Below, piece after piece: positions 27,201-42,200 of a DNA stretch of 64,000 bases (positions are counted from its first letter, which is position 1; each line of letters starts with the position of its first letter). Both the position numbers and the translations under genes were made by a program. The DNA is from Nemopilema nomurai (lineage: Eukaryota > Cnidaria > Scyphozoa > Rhizostomeae > Rhizostomatidae): positions 1,630,008 through 1,694,007 of the forward strand of contig ML133373.1 of assembly GCA_003864495.1 (NCBI GenBank), written 5' to 3'. The notes beneath the pieces were generated by a model, which saw nothing but the letters and a program-made list of their open reading frames with translations, did no database searches and was not told the origin of the DNA.

Positions 27201-30200
27201 CAAAAATGCCTATCTACTCTGGTTTGTTCGAAAGTAGATTACTGTCTCAACATTGTCAGCTGGATGATGTTTGACCCCCCCCCCCCCCTTTCTTAGACAA
27301 GCATGCTAGCAACAGACGCTCGAAGATTGCTCATTTTCAGTGAATCGCTGCTTTCTCAGAAGCTTTAAAACAAAAATTTCACGAATGGCAAAATCATCCT
27401 TCTTTCCACAAACCTTGAAACTTTCCACAAACCTTGAAACGTAATCGGAGAAGCTTAAACACCCCTCGATTTCTGTGAATCGCTATTTTGTTATTTGTGA
27501 ATAAGTATTTAAACAATGGTCCCGGAGAGCCGTAAACGTGATCAGCTTTGGTTTTAAGAAAAACCCAAATGCACTTTAACCAAAATATTTTATATTGAAT
27601 TAAGTACTCTTTCTAGATTCTTGATATTCGGTTTAGTCACATATCCTAGGAACCATTTTGCAAGAGGACTAGAATTGACGGAGAGATTGGAATTGTACTT
27701 TTAGCAGTCTTTCTATTTAACATTTTAGAACTTCCTTATTCAGAGCAATTGAAGCAGGAATGTATTTTCAAGAGCAAAATCAGATTTTTGGTTTCGATAT
27801 CAGAATTTATCATGAGTTCGGTCGAAAGGTCTTCTTAGGGCTATGGTAGATGCTACCTATTGCCATTGACTTCCACTCAAACTTGGTAATAATGTGGACA
27901 TTGACGATGAAACCTTATCTTATCGTAACTTTGATGACGTATTTCGAGGCATACTCGTTCCCAGTCTCTGGGCTTTCGATTGAATGATCAACAAAGGATG
28001 GATAGGGGAATCGAAAATGATATGATGTTTTGATGGCTCGTGTTTGCTTTCTAGATGAACGACTTGATGCTGAAAATGAAGACAGTTGCGAGCATGGAGA
28101 ACGATATGGAAAGATGGCTGCAGGATCGTGACCGGATCAGCAAGCAGTTAGAAGGGTGTCAGAATAAACGGGACGAGGCATCCAGAATGAACAGGGTGCG
28201 TAGCCTTCATGATCCATAATAGTGAAGGCTGATATTAAAAACTGATAGTAAAAACTGTTCGTAGAAACTGTCAGCTGAAAGTTGATGTTTTCCATATTTG
28301 AATGAGTAACGAGAAACTCCTTAAGCGTAGACTCTAAGAGAATGAGGAATACTAATTGTGCACTCGAGTATGGCGATGTCTATCTTCCTTTCTAAAGAAC
28401 ATGCCTAGAGGTTTTCGCGTTTCTTCATGGTTTGATCATAATATTTCAATGATGTATTTTATATGCTCCTTCTACGTCTTACAAGACTCTTCCTACAAGG
28501 CGATATGAAACATGTTCTTTTTACAATCCCTCAGTCTCCTGTCGTTTGAACGTTGTCACGATGAATTTGCATTTGACACTCTATTCTGCCATTTGACAAA
28601 AATCTATTTGCCCACAAATCATAGAAATTGCAGAAACATTTTGTTTTTAATGACAATGAATTTCCTGATTTATCCTACTTATACATTGACCTTTGAAATA
28701 CATTTTACTCTGGCTCAATTTCCATCGAAGGATGAGAGCGTTGTACAAGAACTGAACGAACAACACGAGGCCTTGACTGCTCAGATGGAATACATCCAGG
28801 AAAACATCACCGAGAGCCAGAGCACAATAATGGAAATGGAGGTACCTGGTCCTATTAGGTCATTCGACACGTGTATTCAGTGTCTAATTGCCACTCCCTA
28901 CCAAGCTGTTAATAAAATCACCATACTTCTATTTGCTTCTATTTTCAATTCAAAACGAGGTTATTATAAAGCGAGGCTATTGCTATAGAGCTCAATCTCT
29001 TACAAAGGTGAACATGGGAGGGCCTACTGTTTGGCCTAGTTATGAAGATGATGATTTGATAATTGCCCTTCCCTTTTGCCCTAGTATTTATATTTATACA
29101 TTTCATGTATCAATGAAATAAATATATATTATAAATATGATGAGCATCTGCAAGCGTAGATTCATAAAAGTAACATATCATTCACTCAGATCTCATCAAA
29201 GCAATGTAGGCTATTCAATTGAAATGCCTCGTAGAATTAGCCTGACCTTCTTTCAATGAAAATATGTTCGAAGTTAAAAGAAATGTCACTGATTGATGTG
29301 TGATTTCTTCTTGAAATTTTAAGAATACTGTTGCCTGGCTTTTCTTGTTGTTACTGTTGTGTCATTAGGAAGCCGGCGCTGAAATCACTTATAGCCTTGA
29401 AATAATTAACCTAAAAAATTTACATAATCTAATTAACTAATTAGGATGTCGGTGAAATGATCAACTCGAATGAAATCATCAGAGGCTGCTCATTATCAGA
29501 GGCGCGGTATATGCTTGATCATTTCTACGGCAGAACAGTGGAACTGGTAAGTTCTTCAGTGATAAGATTCCCTTATAGGATTCCTCTCTCTCTCTCTCCA
29601 AAGTCATCAATTATCTTTCTTGTTTAATAAATGGTTGGTCCATTTATAGCATGTTTTAAGTAAAAAATGGTTAACAATCTTCAGGCATGTTCACAAAGTC
29701 TTCAAATAATGACAAAGATATCAATGTTTAACAATTGTCACGAAGCTACCTAATTTCAAGTCCCTTAAAAAATTCTAATCAAGTCTATTCAATATATTGC
29801 TTGGAGAGTTACTCGACTTATTTGTGATTTACGTAAAAACTGTGTTAGTTATTTGGGATTCATCCAGAGTCCATTCTAGTAGCATATTAGTCGCCAATAA
29901 TCCTTTTTCAGCTTGTAGTAGATTCAGATTCGATTGTTATAAAAATAATCGATATTTAAGTTTGGATCAGCATAATTTAGCATTGGTTTAGCTTCGGTGA
30001 AATGATATATATTCATTTGAAATGCGATTTAAAGGTCAACACTGTCTTGAATGACAGTTTAACTAACAGGTTAACAATGAGGTCACAAGCAATTGTCCTG
30101 AAGTCCTCTCTTGACTTTTCAACAACTTGCTACATTACAGTTATCCGCTCTTTGAGATCTTTACGAAATGAATTCAGTAGATATAAATGCGGGCTTCCTT

Positions 30201-33200
30201 GTTTCCTTGATGTGCTCATACCCCATTCCAAAGCTGGTTTTGCGCTTAGGAAGCTACCCATGCTCAAAGATTTGATGTCTTCGTATTCTGTCCCACAGAT
30301 TGTCCCCAGATTTACCCATCTAGAACAGCTGTCCTTAAACCCATGCGTAACGGCTGTAAAAATTCACTGATAGTGCATAGGCCTTAAAAATTATCAAATC
30401 AAGAAATTCATGCTATACTCTTTTAGAGCCAAGAGGTAGCCAATAAAGACGCTGCCTACAAGGAACTCGAATTGAGACTGGAAGCGATGGAACAGCACTG
30501 CGAAGTACAACAACAACTTCTACAGCACGTGTTTGTAGAGAAGCATTTCGGAGAGACAGGTGGTGATGAAGAGTTCCAGGCCAATTTATTGGAAGACACT
30601 CTAAGCGAAAATGGGTATGGAATCGGAGGATATTGGATTACATGCAGGATATTTGATTACAGTTTGTATGCAGAAGATTGCTGGTTGCGTAGGAAAAGTG
30701 GGAGCTTGGGGACGATTACGTCATGGTTGCTCGTTTTATAAATGGCTACCTGATTATTTGCCGATAATTCATTTGTCCGCCATTTGCCTATTGCCATTCA
30801 GTCTATGGGATAGATAACCAATGCACAATTATGGTTGTCCATTATGTCCAACATATTCTGAAATGTATCATATCTAGATGTTTATTAATTGACAGGCAAA
30901 ATCGTCTGTTTTATCTTGCCTTTGATTAAGTTTTCAACCGTTTGCGATGTTGGTAATTTTAAGAACAGAGAGCGACTTCAATCTTAGCTCTGACCCATCG
31001 CGGATTTTTAACTTTGTAATTGAAAAACACATCATGCCCGCGAAATCGTGATATAGCAATAAATTCTTCTTTTTAGGCTGAATACACAACCAAATTTCAG
31101 AAGCGCTTCGAGAAAGGTAAGTTTTGGCCTAACACGATTTAACCCAACTCTTTTTCATATCGTACTTTTTATCTACGTGAGTATCTCTGTTTTGCTTTTT
31201 TGATGTTCTTTCTGATAGCAAGCATTTTGTTTCAGGCGAGAAGAAGAACCGGCTGCCCTGAAGATTTCCTGAGGCCTTCGCTGGGCAACCAGACTACGAG
31301 CCTAAACGAAAAAGCCACGAAGCAACTTGAGAATGCGTTGGAGAAAAAAGTTGTAAACATGACGCGCAAAGGCTCTGATACTCCCGAGGTAAACCAGGCT
31401 TTGATGCAGAAACTCATGGAGATCGACAAAGCACTGAAAAGAGACAAAAGCGATATAGACGCAAAGTTAATGCCACCCCCAGCGATGTCCCGCGGGTTAC
31501 CGAGCTCCTCGCAGAACACGGGCTCCGAGTCACGCTCGCGTTCTTTGCAGGGCTCCTCCATTGATACAAAATCAAGGGCGCCTGATAACAAGCTTGATAA
31601 GAAAGGGCGCGCGAATTCCTTTGGAAGCACGGGCTCGTTGAATGATGCCGGCATGGTATCAAATGGTCCGTTACCAGCCTCGTTTCAGCGTGGCAATCGT
31701 GTTTCGAAATCCGCAAGGACGTATGATACCAAACTAGCTGAGTCTCACCTCAGTAGAATTCACCCGTCGTCAGCCAAAGGTTCTCCTACGCAGCTACGAA
31801 AACAAAGCTCCGCTGATGCAGACAAAGCAAGTCGACCTGGATCAGGGTTTGTTGATTTATCGATTAAGTACCGCGTGCGTGATTCTCTGTATCCGCGGGC
31901 TACCCGCATTTCTCCCCTTCATTCGCGGTTCGTCTGCGGTTTTCCCTTGAATTGCAGAAGCCGTGGAAAAAAGAATTTATGTACACTGGTGAGGTTATTG
32001 GGCTGCTCAGAAATCCGTTGAAGCGATTGGATATTAATCAGGATTTTTTCATCAGTTAAATTTTCTAATTTGGTCCTTTATTATTGAAGAAAAGAACGGA
32101 AAGTTATTTAGCGACTCTCAAAATGCACAAAATGTAAACAGTGTTAAAGTACCTTAAACCCACTTTGCCACTTAAACCCGGAACAGAGAATGTTGAAGCT
32201 AATTGCATTTAATTTTACACCTAGATTCATCTGTAACGGTAATTTGTCTTAATATGCATCAAAATATACTCCCAAGATTTGCGGCAAAATACGTGCCAAA
32301 ATACTTGGATCAAAGAATAAATTCATCACATTAAATTCATAACTTCAATTTAAATCCTATTTATGGTTGTGTTTGATGATTGCTGTTGAGATAAACTTGA
32401 AAAGTCAATCTCACCGTAAAAATTAAAGAACATCAAAATAAAATAGAGCTTTAGTAAAATGCATAGCATCCCCTTTATTCGTTTTGGCGCAAAAAGCTTT
32501 GAAAAGGAGCTTTGCGTAGAACGCACTTAATATTAAACTGTCATCATCATTTCAGATTTCCGGTTTCTGGATCTTCTGGGAACTTACGAGGGGAATCCTC
32601 AAATAATATTTATAGAAGTTTACCAAGGTAAATGTATCAAAAAATCTTAGTTTAAACTTTGTTTTTGTTTTTAAATGTACAAAATTTTTAAGCCCACCTT
32701 TAATTGGTTGTGTGCTAAATTTCCTACCGACATCTATAAATCTTTAAAGGCTTATAATAAAACTTTAAACCGTTCAATGATCTTTAAAAGAGTGCTATAA
32801 TGATTATTTTCAGCGTTTATATTGCTTTGTGTTTGTTACAATTATCTTAATAAAGCGAGTGTCTATCAAATGTTCACGTGTAATTTTATAATCTAAATGG
32901 TATTCTTACCAGACCACCAAAGTTGAATGGAAAGAGCGGGCCAACTCGAATTGAAAATAACAGCGGAGATAAATACATAACAAGGTGCCTGCAATTAGAG
33001 TTTAACTTATTGAAGTTTGGAATCAAGTATTTGGCTGTGCTGTATTCTCTTCTATGCTGAGCTTTTTGTTTTAGCTGACAATAAACTATGCTCGTAATTT
33101 TTTATCTGATGTGCTCTGCCTGCTAATACCTATTTTAAACAATTAACCACTTTTTCTAACCTTTCTTCTGCCAAAAATCAAAAGATTATTGAGCTAATGC

Positions 33201-36200
33201 TTTTTTAAGCAACCTTCTAATTAACCAATTAAAATCTTCCTCTCCACTAACTAACGAAAGCTACTTGAGTTATTGCCTCTTTTAAAATAACATCAATTAA
33301 CAAATTCTTCCTCTCATGCTGTTGAACCTTTTGTTTTGTCTAATCCTTTTCATCGATCTCTATGTTCTTTCTTTTATGACAATTTATAAAAATCATATAC
33401 TTGTCAGTGCAATTAACAGAACAGTTTAACAGTATACAGTACTGTCATTGCAAATGGATGACCTATACTCCTTCGTAAGACTTCGATGCAGTGGCAATGT
33501 ATAGCTAGGCAGCCCAGACAGTTTTCAAATCTAAGCTCAAGGGTATACTTATTCTTACTACGGTGACAGACAAGGTTTTGCACCTATCATTGAACTTTGA
33601 CCTTGATATAGAAGTTGCATTTAACCTTTGACCCTTCATATTTTTCCGTTATTTTTTTTGTTGGTATTTGACTTTTGTCCGACGATATGTTGAACTGCCT
33701 ATTTACACGTTTCCATTTAGATAACCTGTAATCTTTACTTGTACACTTAAACTCTCTTACTAAACATCTTTTGTTTTACTTGATAATAACATGTAATTAC
33801 TAATCTTTCATGCCTAATGCTAACACGTAAATGTGATATTTTTTAACATTAGGGTAGAAACAGATTCAACCGATGTTTTCAAACGCCTAACAAGCAACCT
33901 ACCACAAGAGGCTGACCCGGATCTGTAAGTCCCTGCTCCGATGTGATACACTAAAAGCTCTGTTCTGTTTAGTGTGCTTTCTAACTGTCAAAATCATATC
34001 AGACTAACCTCTTGTTGTGATTTTAGCTCCGAAGAATCTTTTCGAATCTGCTGATGCGAAAGTGTTCTATGTACTACTAAGAATATTAAATCAACATATT
34101 AAAAACTGCTGCTTTTTCGAAGATATGTTAAATTCTCCTTAAACTCCCTCAAAATAAAAAGAGCTTGTTCATTCGTTTAAAGTTCAATGCTGCTGTTTAA
34201 AATTTTAATCCATCTGTCTTTTTTCCTTTTCCGAGTCCGTCATTTTTTTACAGTATTATTTCAGTTATCTTGGAAATGGACCAGTAGCTCGCAAATTATT
34301 TGAGACTTTGCTTTTCGGAGTATATCCCCGTTGATCTAAGCTCACAGATATAAAACTGTTGTGCATTTTCTCAATGCTTATACCCAAACCCATTGCAACA
34401 ATCGACAATTCTTGCTTGCCAGTTTTGAACCAAACAGTTTAGATTTAGCTTTTGCCCTAGGATTTAATCCTGGTTGAAGATTTAAGCACTTACGTATCAT
34501 AAACGTTTTGACAATCGTTTTAAATCTCTAAGGGTTCATTTACGCTGTGCTACAATTTGATGTTAAAGGCAACGCCTTGAAAGCTGGTCCAACTTTATGA
34601 TTGAAAGTAAAGAAACATACTTAACACATGCGAATATGTTAATTAAACTCCCTAGCATCATTATTCTGCAGCCACTCTACCCAATATATACAAATTGAGG
34701 TTAGAGAGTCTAGAAAGAGAGATTTTATGTTTTTAGTAAGGATCAAGGATAAATACTAGTGACCATTTTGGTTTTTGATAACTTAACACGCATTGAGATA
34801 CCTAGATAATTTTGCATCCATAGTTCTCGTTGTTTTCATCGTATTAGAAGTTAATTATTTCTAATATTGATTTCAACGTGTAGCATAGACTAGAAATTTG
34901 CAAGGCCACCTCACGTTGAGGCTACGCCCCTTCTTTTATAAGGCATGCTCCACTAGAAGACTTAAATATACTTTACGTTGAGGGGGTGTCATCAGTCTCT
35001 AAAGCTAGGGGGGCTGGTAGTCTTCTCTAAGCGTCTCGTAGTACCAGATTTTCCGAATACCGTGTTTCAGATTATCTTTGCCGTTTTTTGCAGGGGCCAG
35101 ATGTTGCCAGTCAAAGCGCCCCAAGGGCGTCCCGAGAACCTCATGTGCACGCACACGGCCACGGGACACACGAATGCCGTGTTGTCGTTGGCGGTGACCG
35201 AAGACATGCTCATCACTGGATCGAAAGGTATTCGCCGCTTAAAGTACCTCTGACGTCAAACTTTACACGAATCGTAGATGGGGGGGGGGGGGTTGTCAAG
35301 CAAGAAGAGATGGCCGTTTTTGCTCTATCAACCGACTATTCAGCTCTTTTTTCAAATCTCTAGCATATCTTTCAGCTTTTCCTGCCTTCGTTGGTCCCTT
35401 GTTGGTCACTACATTTGTTGCTTCCTTTTAGGCCATGAGTTGCATCTCTAACGATCAATGTCATCCTATTCCTTTTCGGTTTATCGATTATACGGCCTTA
35501 CCGCGGCTATTATTGTTTATTGCTCATTTTAATTTACACTGTGGAGACTGTAGCGTCACTATTGTAAGCTTATGTTGACGATATCATAGTCGGAGAAACA
35601 AAACAAACACAATTCGCCGTAATAGCTATTGCGTTTCCATTGCAAACCTGTTCAAAGGTGGCCTCTGTTTCTTTTAGTGACAATGCTCGATATCCTATTG
35701 GTTCTGTTTGCCATTAAATAACGTTTGTTAATGCAGATCGCACCGCAAAGATATGGGACTTGAACAAAGGCGACGAGATCCTGTCCTTGTCTGGACATAA
35801 GCGTGACGTCACTGTTGTGAGATACTCACCCATTACGAAGCTGGTTTTCACAGTCAACCAGTCGACGATTAAGGTGAAAATAAGATACATATCTTCAAGC
35901 TCTTGTTAGCACATCTGTTTGCAACATTCTCTCTTGTTTTATCATTGGACGAGGCAAGAAGCTTACTCATGGAAATTATTTCTCTATTTATTTCTAAAAT
36001 ATATCTTAGATTTCTTCATTGGTGGGCCTATATTGATGACTCACTTGGTGTTTTAAGGAAGAATACTCAGTGCTGGTGTTTGATAATATTTTGGGAAAGT
36101 TTCCACTGCTTCATGCTATATTTTGGTTCTGTAGTACCAAGAATTTGTCCCGCATTAGTTAGAGGAGATCTGCTACTGAACAAAAACACTAAAACCAAGG

Positions 36201-39200
36201 GATGTTTGCATGCGATACACATGGTGGCTACAATTCATTTTTAATAGTTCCGCTATAAGCTCCTGTTTAAAGTGGTAAATGCCTTAGATATTTTAACAGT
36301 CAAAATCATTCTTATCCAAGCAAAGCTACTGCTTTTTTAAAATGTCATCTGTTTGTTGGACTATATTTTGCAAAATGTCTAAATCCTCTAGATATGGGAC
36401 ATCCGTCAAAAGACAGGCGTTTGCGTGAAAACGTTGAGGTAGGTTGTTGTTGTTGTGAGTGCTATTTTGTTTGTGAGTAGAAGTGGTGGGAGGGGTACTG
36501 TTTTTCTAAAGGTCTGGATTGGGGTAAGCAACTGACATGCAGTCTAGAGAAGGTTGAACGATTTTGACATAAGATGACAGAGTTCTTTGTCTTCTAAGCT
36601 TTATATGCTATTATAGTATCAGCTATGAAAGTGACTGTTTAGAAGGCTTCAGACAAACCTTATCAAGATCATCCTGGTCAAAACTTTGAAAATCAGTTTG
36701 CAACGCTGTGAAAAAGTTGTTTGCGAAATCCCTTTTGTTCATAAAGACACATTTGGGATTTGGTGAAATGGTGCTTTGCGATTGTCTCAAGACCATTGTT
36801 TATGATTCCATTGCAAAAGTTTGCTATTTAAAATATAATGTTTGTGCTTATTTCTTATCAAAACACCTTGATCTCTAAGTGTCCTAGAATTCTCATATAA
36901 TCATCATCCTTCAATATATGAGACTTTTTCAATCGTCAAACTTTCACGAAGCTAGGGCTTCTAAGATCTTGTACAAATGTGTGTTATTTTCTCTCAACTC
37001 TTTTTACTTCATTTCTAGTGGCAACTTTTTCCAGCTGGGTGAGAGTGCAATTACGAGTTTGGAATTAAACAGTACCGGAGACATCTTGTATTCTGCAGTC
37101 GGAAATTCCGTCAAAATGGTCGATCTAAAAACGTAAGTAAAATTGCAGTTTATTGGTGCTTAGCTCAAGTAGGTCCTCCCTGAATGACGTAGCAGTAAGA
37201 ATTTTTCGGATGTGGTTCCATATAGTGTCTTCATATTAATAGATAGAAGTTTTCTCTACTTGTCAATGAACGGTTTGCAGTCCAATCCACCTTTTCACGA
37301 AGTAACGTTTTTGTCTCAACGCATCTTTTATCAATGGTACTTGCAGATTTCGTACTGTTGTTTCCTCGATTCCTTCAACCTTCTAGCACAAAGTCAACAG
37401 GCTCTCTTCTTAGCCTTCTACAACTTTTTCTATTTGGAAATGCTCTGTAGCCTTCGATCCATTCTTTTCTAACTCATGTTAACGATATTTTTAACACACT
37501 TACTATTGACCATCCACTTGGTGCACTTTGTCCTCATTTGTTCCCATTTGTTCCCTAAAAACTCACGTCCATATGTTTTAGTGTGCTGTCTGATCATTCA
37601 TAGTATTCCCTCTTTATCTTGTTTTTTTTCCTGGGAGCCAAACTTCTCAGATAAAGTAGATATTTCAAGGAAGCTAGGTTTAGTTAACTTGTTGCATTGT
37701 ACGAATGAAGAACGGTTGACTAAGTATCAATTTGTCATGGAACGCAACACACACCTATCTACTCTTTAGGTACGGAACACTGGGCAAGCTTTCTGGCCAT
37801 TCTGGAACTGTCACATGCCTTCTTGTGACAAGTGGTGATCGACAAGGTGACATTTGTGTCACTGGTTCAAAAGACCATTATGTCAAGGTTCGTTGGTTTC
37901 CAAGTATTGTATGAAAAATTATCACCTGTCCCTTTTGATTTGAAGCCAAGTTCAAATGAAGTTCCAAAGTGTTTGTGTGACCTGTCTTAGCGACACTTTA
38001 TCTTAAGCTCTTGGATATTTATATACCCTGTCATATAGAATACCCTCAGGAAAGAGTTGTTAAGTCTAGATAACTGGCCGAATTTTGGTAAGCTTTTTGG
38101 AAATGCTATGATTTTTCCAACATTCTTCTTAATCCTCTGTTAACTATTCTATAATGGCTAATTACTGATATTTTCTGAATTTTATATTCATTCTCAGGTC
38201 TTTGAAGTTTTGGATGATATTTCTGGAAGCCAGGTAAGATTTTCTAATTAAGTTCAACATCTATTTTGCACAATCTGTTAATACACAAATAAAACCAAAC
38301 TTTCTATAGAGCAGAGCTGATCCTGTTAATCATAGATGAAACATCGGCTTTTTATTCCTGGAGTTTTTGTCTCTGTTCATATGAAACATTTTCAATCTTT
38401 TCTCAATTTTACATTTGCACCGTGTTCTATAATGGGTCGCGGTATCACAATTGGCTTTTGAAAATCTAAAACAGTCCATTCTTAGATATTATTTAGCTTG
38501 TAAACTAGTTCAAGAAAATTTGATCCCCACTCTCTCACGCCACGCCTAACCTATCCCATTGCCACCGAAAGACTATATTTTGTTATGATAAACATTTAGT
38601 TTCTTGCTCCTATGTCTTCGCCTATTTTTTATTAATTTTTGTTATTCATCGTGCCATTTTTCGATGGCATTTAGGGTAGGACAAAGCTGCTGCAAAAAGG
38701 ATATTTTATGGCATCATTACTGCATAACGTCATAATTGCGAAGATACTTCTTGTATATTCTCTTATGCTGGTTAAGGGCCAAAGAGATATGATGGAAATA
38801 GTTGTTTGCTGAGATGAATTCATTTTTGTTATTAGATGCCAAGACACAATCTAGAGCCTCCACATTATGACGGCGTCGAATCCCTAGTGATCAAGGGCCA
38901 GATACTTTTTAGTGGATCACGTGATAACAGTATCAAGAAGTGGAATCTCAATAATTATCAACTGAAGCACGTGAGTACTACTTCCTTGTTGTTGTTTTTG
39001 TTTTTGTTGTTTTCAGTTGTAAGCAGTTGCGATATGTTTAATCCAAGCCATGAATAAACATTGCAAACTAGCAACCTTTGATGACGTCATGCAACGGGTC
39101 GCATTGCCAAGACGATGCTCAGCCAAACAGGTCGATATGATTCTACAAGCTGACATGGTTATCAAGCAGCTAAAGTTTGGGTTCAAATGGACGATGTAAA

Positions 39201-42200
39201 TGCATTGAGAATTTTGGATAGTGAACTATGCAGCTGAATTTCAATGCTGATGGAATAAATACTTTAAGAGTGATTTGCTGGAAGATTTGAAGAGGAAACA
39301 GGCGCGTTATTAATTGCAAGAGGTGCTAAGAGAAATCTTTCGCACCCAAGAAAACTCTAAAATGGCAGTATGAAATGCCTTGTTTTCCAAAAATTAAGCC
39401 AAACATTCCAGAGATTGCCCACTCCCTGAACTGCGTAGAGTTGATCGAGCGTAATCGCATGCTCGATTGCATTTCACAGCCATTCAGCACTTGTTTCGTG
39501 ATCAACATCAGCTCAGCAAAGTTCTACCTGCAATGACGTCATAACTCCAAACGGCTGCACGAAACGCGCTTTGAACACGCAATGCGGCGCCGTGCAATTT
39601 TAAGGGGTGGTTCGTAAGAACTGATCAAGCAGGGTATTTTGTACTTAAAATTTGATGCTGAGATAGTTGCCAGTCAGTGGTGTTGGGTTAGTCTAGCCAT
39701 GGGAAGAGTCTTGAGAAACATAAGAGACGTTCCCCTATTCCAAATGTTAAGGCAACCGGATTTCTTACGAAGGATCATAGAGAGTCAGTATTCCAAATGT
39801 GTACATGATTGTTCAGACGGCTACACAAGCCCAAATCAAATGTTCGATTTACCTATCATTGTGTGTTTGTCTCCTGTTTCAGTGTTTCACACTAAGGCAT
39901 CTGATCAGTTGCTAGTTTTGGGGGAAGCTTAGATTGATGACGTTCCCTTTTCCACCTTTGCTTGTGATAAAGCCCCCTTCCACAAAAACTAGAATTTGGG
40001 TTTGGCAAAGCCAAAGAAGAACTCGATCCTTGATAGGCCTTGAAATACGATGAAAATTTTCATGCTAAGAAACATAGACAAAAACGACGAAACTTTTGGA
40101 AGTATTCTATCAGTGCTTGCAAGAGGCTACCCCAATTCTACCCTATTCATGTCCCCCAAGGTTATGTCGATTAAAGACTGCTAGTGATTAATGCCCCAGT
40201 GGCTTTTTACTGACTGTAATCAAGTCTATCTTCTTCAAGCGCTTTCCGTACATTCTCTATGTTTTTGCCCTGCCTAGGTAGACCAAGCACTTTCCCATTG
40301 AGCACTTGAGTACGGCGTAATAATATTCCGTTTCAAATATGGAGTAAGGCTTTTTTGTCTCATTACTCATCTTTGCTTAAAACGCTGAACGTCACACATT
40401 TCGAAAATTGCACACCGAAATTCATGTCGAGCGAATCGAGCCACCGTGAATGGTGAATAGGCCTGTTGTCATATACACTGTGTGGTTCGACGCATGCTTA
40501 AATGAGTCCACAGGTGCCATCCACGACTGCTGTCTCTTTAATTCGCCGCCACGTTTGTAGCTGCATCGTCAGCGGAAAGGTTTACCGGAGACATAGCCGC
40601 GACACTTCGATTAACGTGACCCACTTCTCGGCCAACAGCTTAGGCTGTTGAGTGGTAATCACGCATTATTGTGCTTTGACAAGCACTGAAGCCTCTACTT
40701 ACTCTGAATGTCATCCCGACGTGGAAATTTTCAGAATCCCACTAAACTCTTTTAGGCATACGTATCTCGATTCAACAGCGGCCTAACATTTAATAATACG
40801 CCATATTTCCTTCATTGAGCATTTACCGCGCTGCCAATAGCTTTGTATTGCGTGTATAATCTTCTACGCTTTTCGTCTTCTCGTAACAGCACATAACAAC
40901 TGCTCATAAGGATTGGGTATGCTCGCTTAACCTCGTTCCCAATTATGACGTATTGGCAAGCGGCTGTCGAAGTGGAGTCCTGAAAACATGGCACTCGGAA
41001 TCCTGTACACAGATAGGTGCGAATTCAAAACTGCGAATAACCGTTTCTTTATATTCCAATTAACACAATCAGCAAATACTATTAACTTTTCCTCTTGTTG
41101 CTCTTGCTTTATAGGTGAATAGTACACTGTTTACAGTGCTGAATATACCGTTTTATGATTAGCTCCCATTAGCATTGTCAAAGCTTTGAAGTTGTCGCCC
41201 TTTTTATCCGAGAAGTAGGCCATCTTGGTTATCTAGGCTAATCTTCGATGCAACATAATTTACTCTAATGATTAAGTGTAATAAGAGCAGTCGTCTCTGA
41301 TGTCATCATGTGTCTTGTGCAATTATCTTTCTATATCCAAACCCTATAAATTTAAGTGTTTTTGTATTAGGCATTCGATCTTAACTGATCAAGCTGACCC
41401 GCACGGGCACCCCCGCATTTGTAAAATCGTATTTGCTTTTTAAGCCTTGAAGTAGATACATTCCTAAATCTGATGTTCTTCGTGTGGCATTTTTCAATTC
41501 GCTCATTGTTATCAATTTTAATAACACTAGAACTTGTCTGCGAATTCATGAATTCGCTCAATTTGATTCGATTTGTAAAATAAACTTTTGAATCTTAGGT
41601 GAAATAAATGCGCATTCGAAGGCGATTAATGCAATAACGGCCAATTCGTCTCTAGTCTTCACAGCTTCGAGGTAAGATTGCATTTCAGTTGAAAATTTAC
41701 AGGAATGTCTTATTTGAAATGTAAATTGGGAGATGGAACTTTAAATAATCAGTGAAAATTGTTCAGCAGTGCCAGGAGTAAAGACAAGGCTAGTTTTCGC
41801 TTATCTGATTTGTTTAGCAGGGGTAGATAATAACTTAAAAAGAAACTGTTACCAAGAAAAGTAGTTCGTTATCTAAATCTTGATCGCTTTCCTGAGATGC
41901 AACCAGCCCCATTTTTCTAATTCCTTTGACTGGTAAGCATGTCTTATTTGCACATACTTGTACTGAAATTTTTCTACAGTAATAATTGCTTTTTATTCTT
42001 GGATGTGATCCTTCATTAAATTACCTTTGATATACAGTAAGCAAATTCAAATTTTATATTAACAAAGCAAGTTATTTTTCTCTCAACAAAGACATTTTTC
42101 ACCATCAAAGTTTCACTCTTTATTCAAAATTTACATTTCAATTTTTCGCTTTATTCATTTTGGGCACTGATCATTTTAGAACCTAGCAAATGCTCATTTA

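Noticed and set aside
27275..27288. homopolymer runs (also 35280-35292 and 57571-57584) as functional elements
   Set aside because: Plain simple sequence, probably neutral and of uncertain assembled length.
34027..34070. possible cassette exon between KIF21 exons 27 and 28 beginning ctccgaagaatc
   Set aside because: An acceptor is present and the first codons are open, but it stops after nine codons and no donor follows. Exon 27 joins exon 28 in perfect phase without it.
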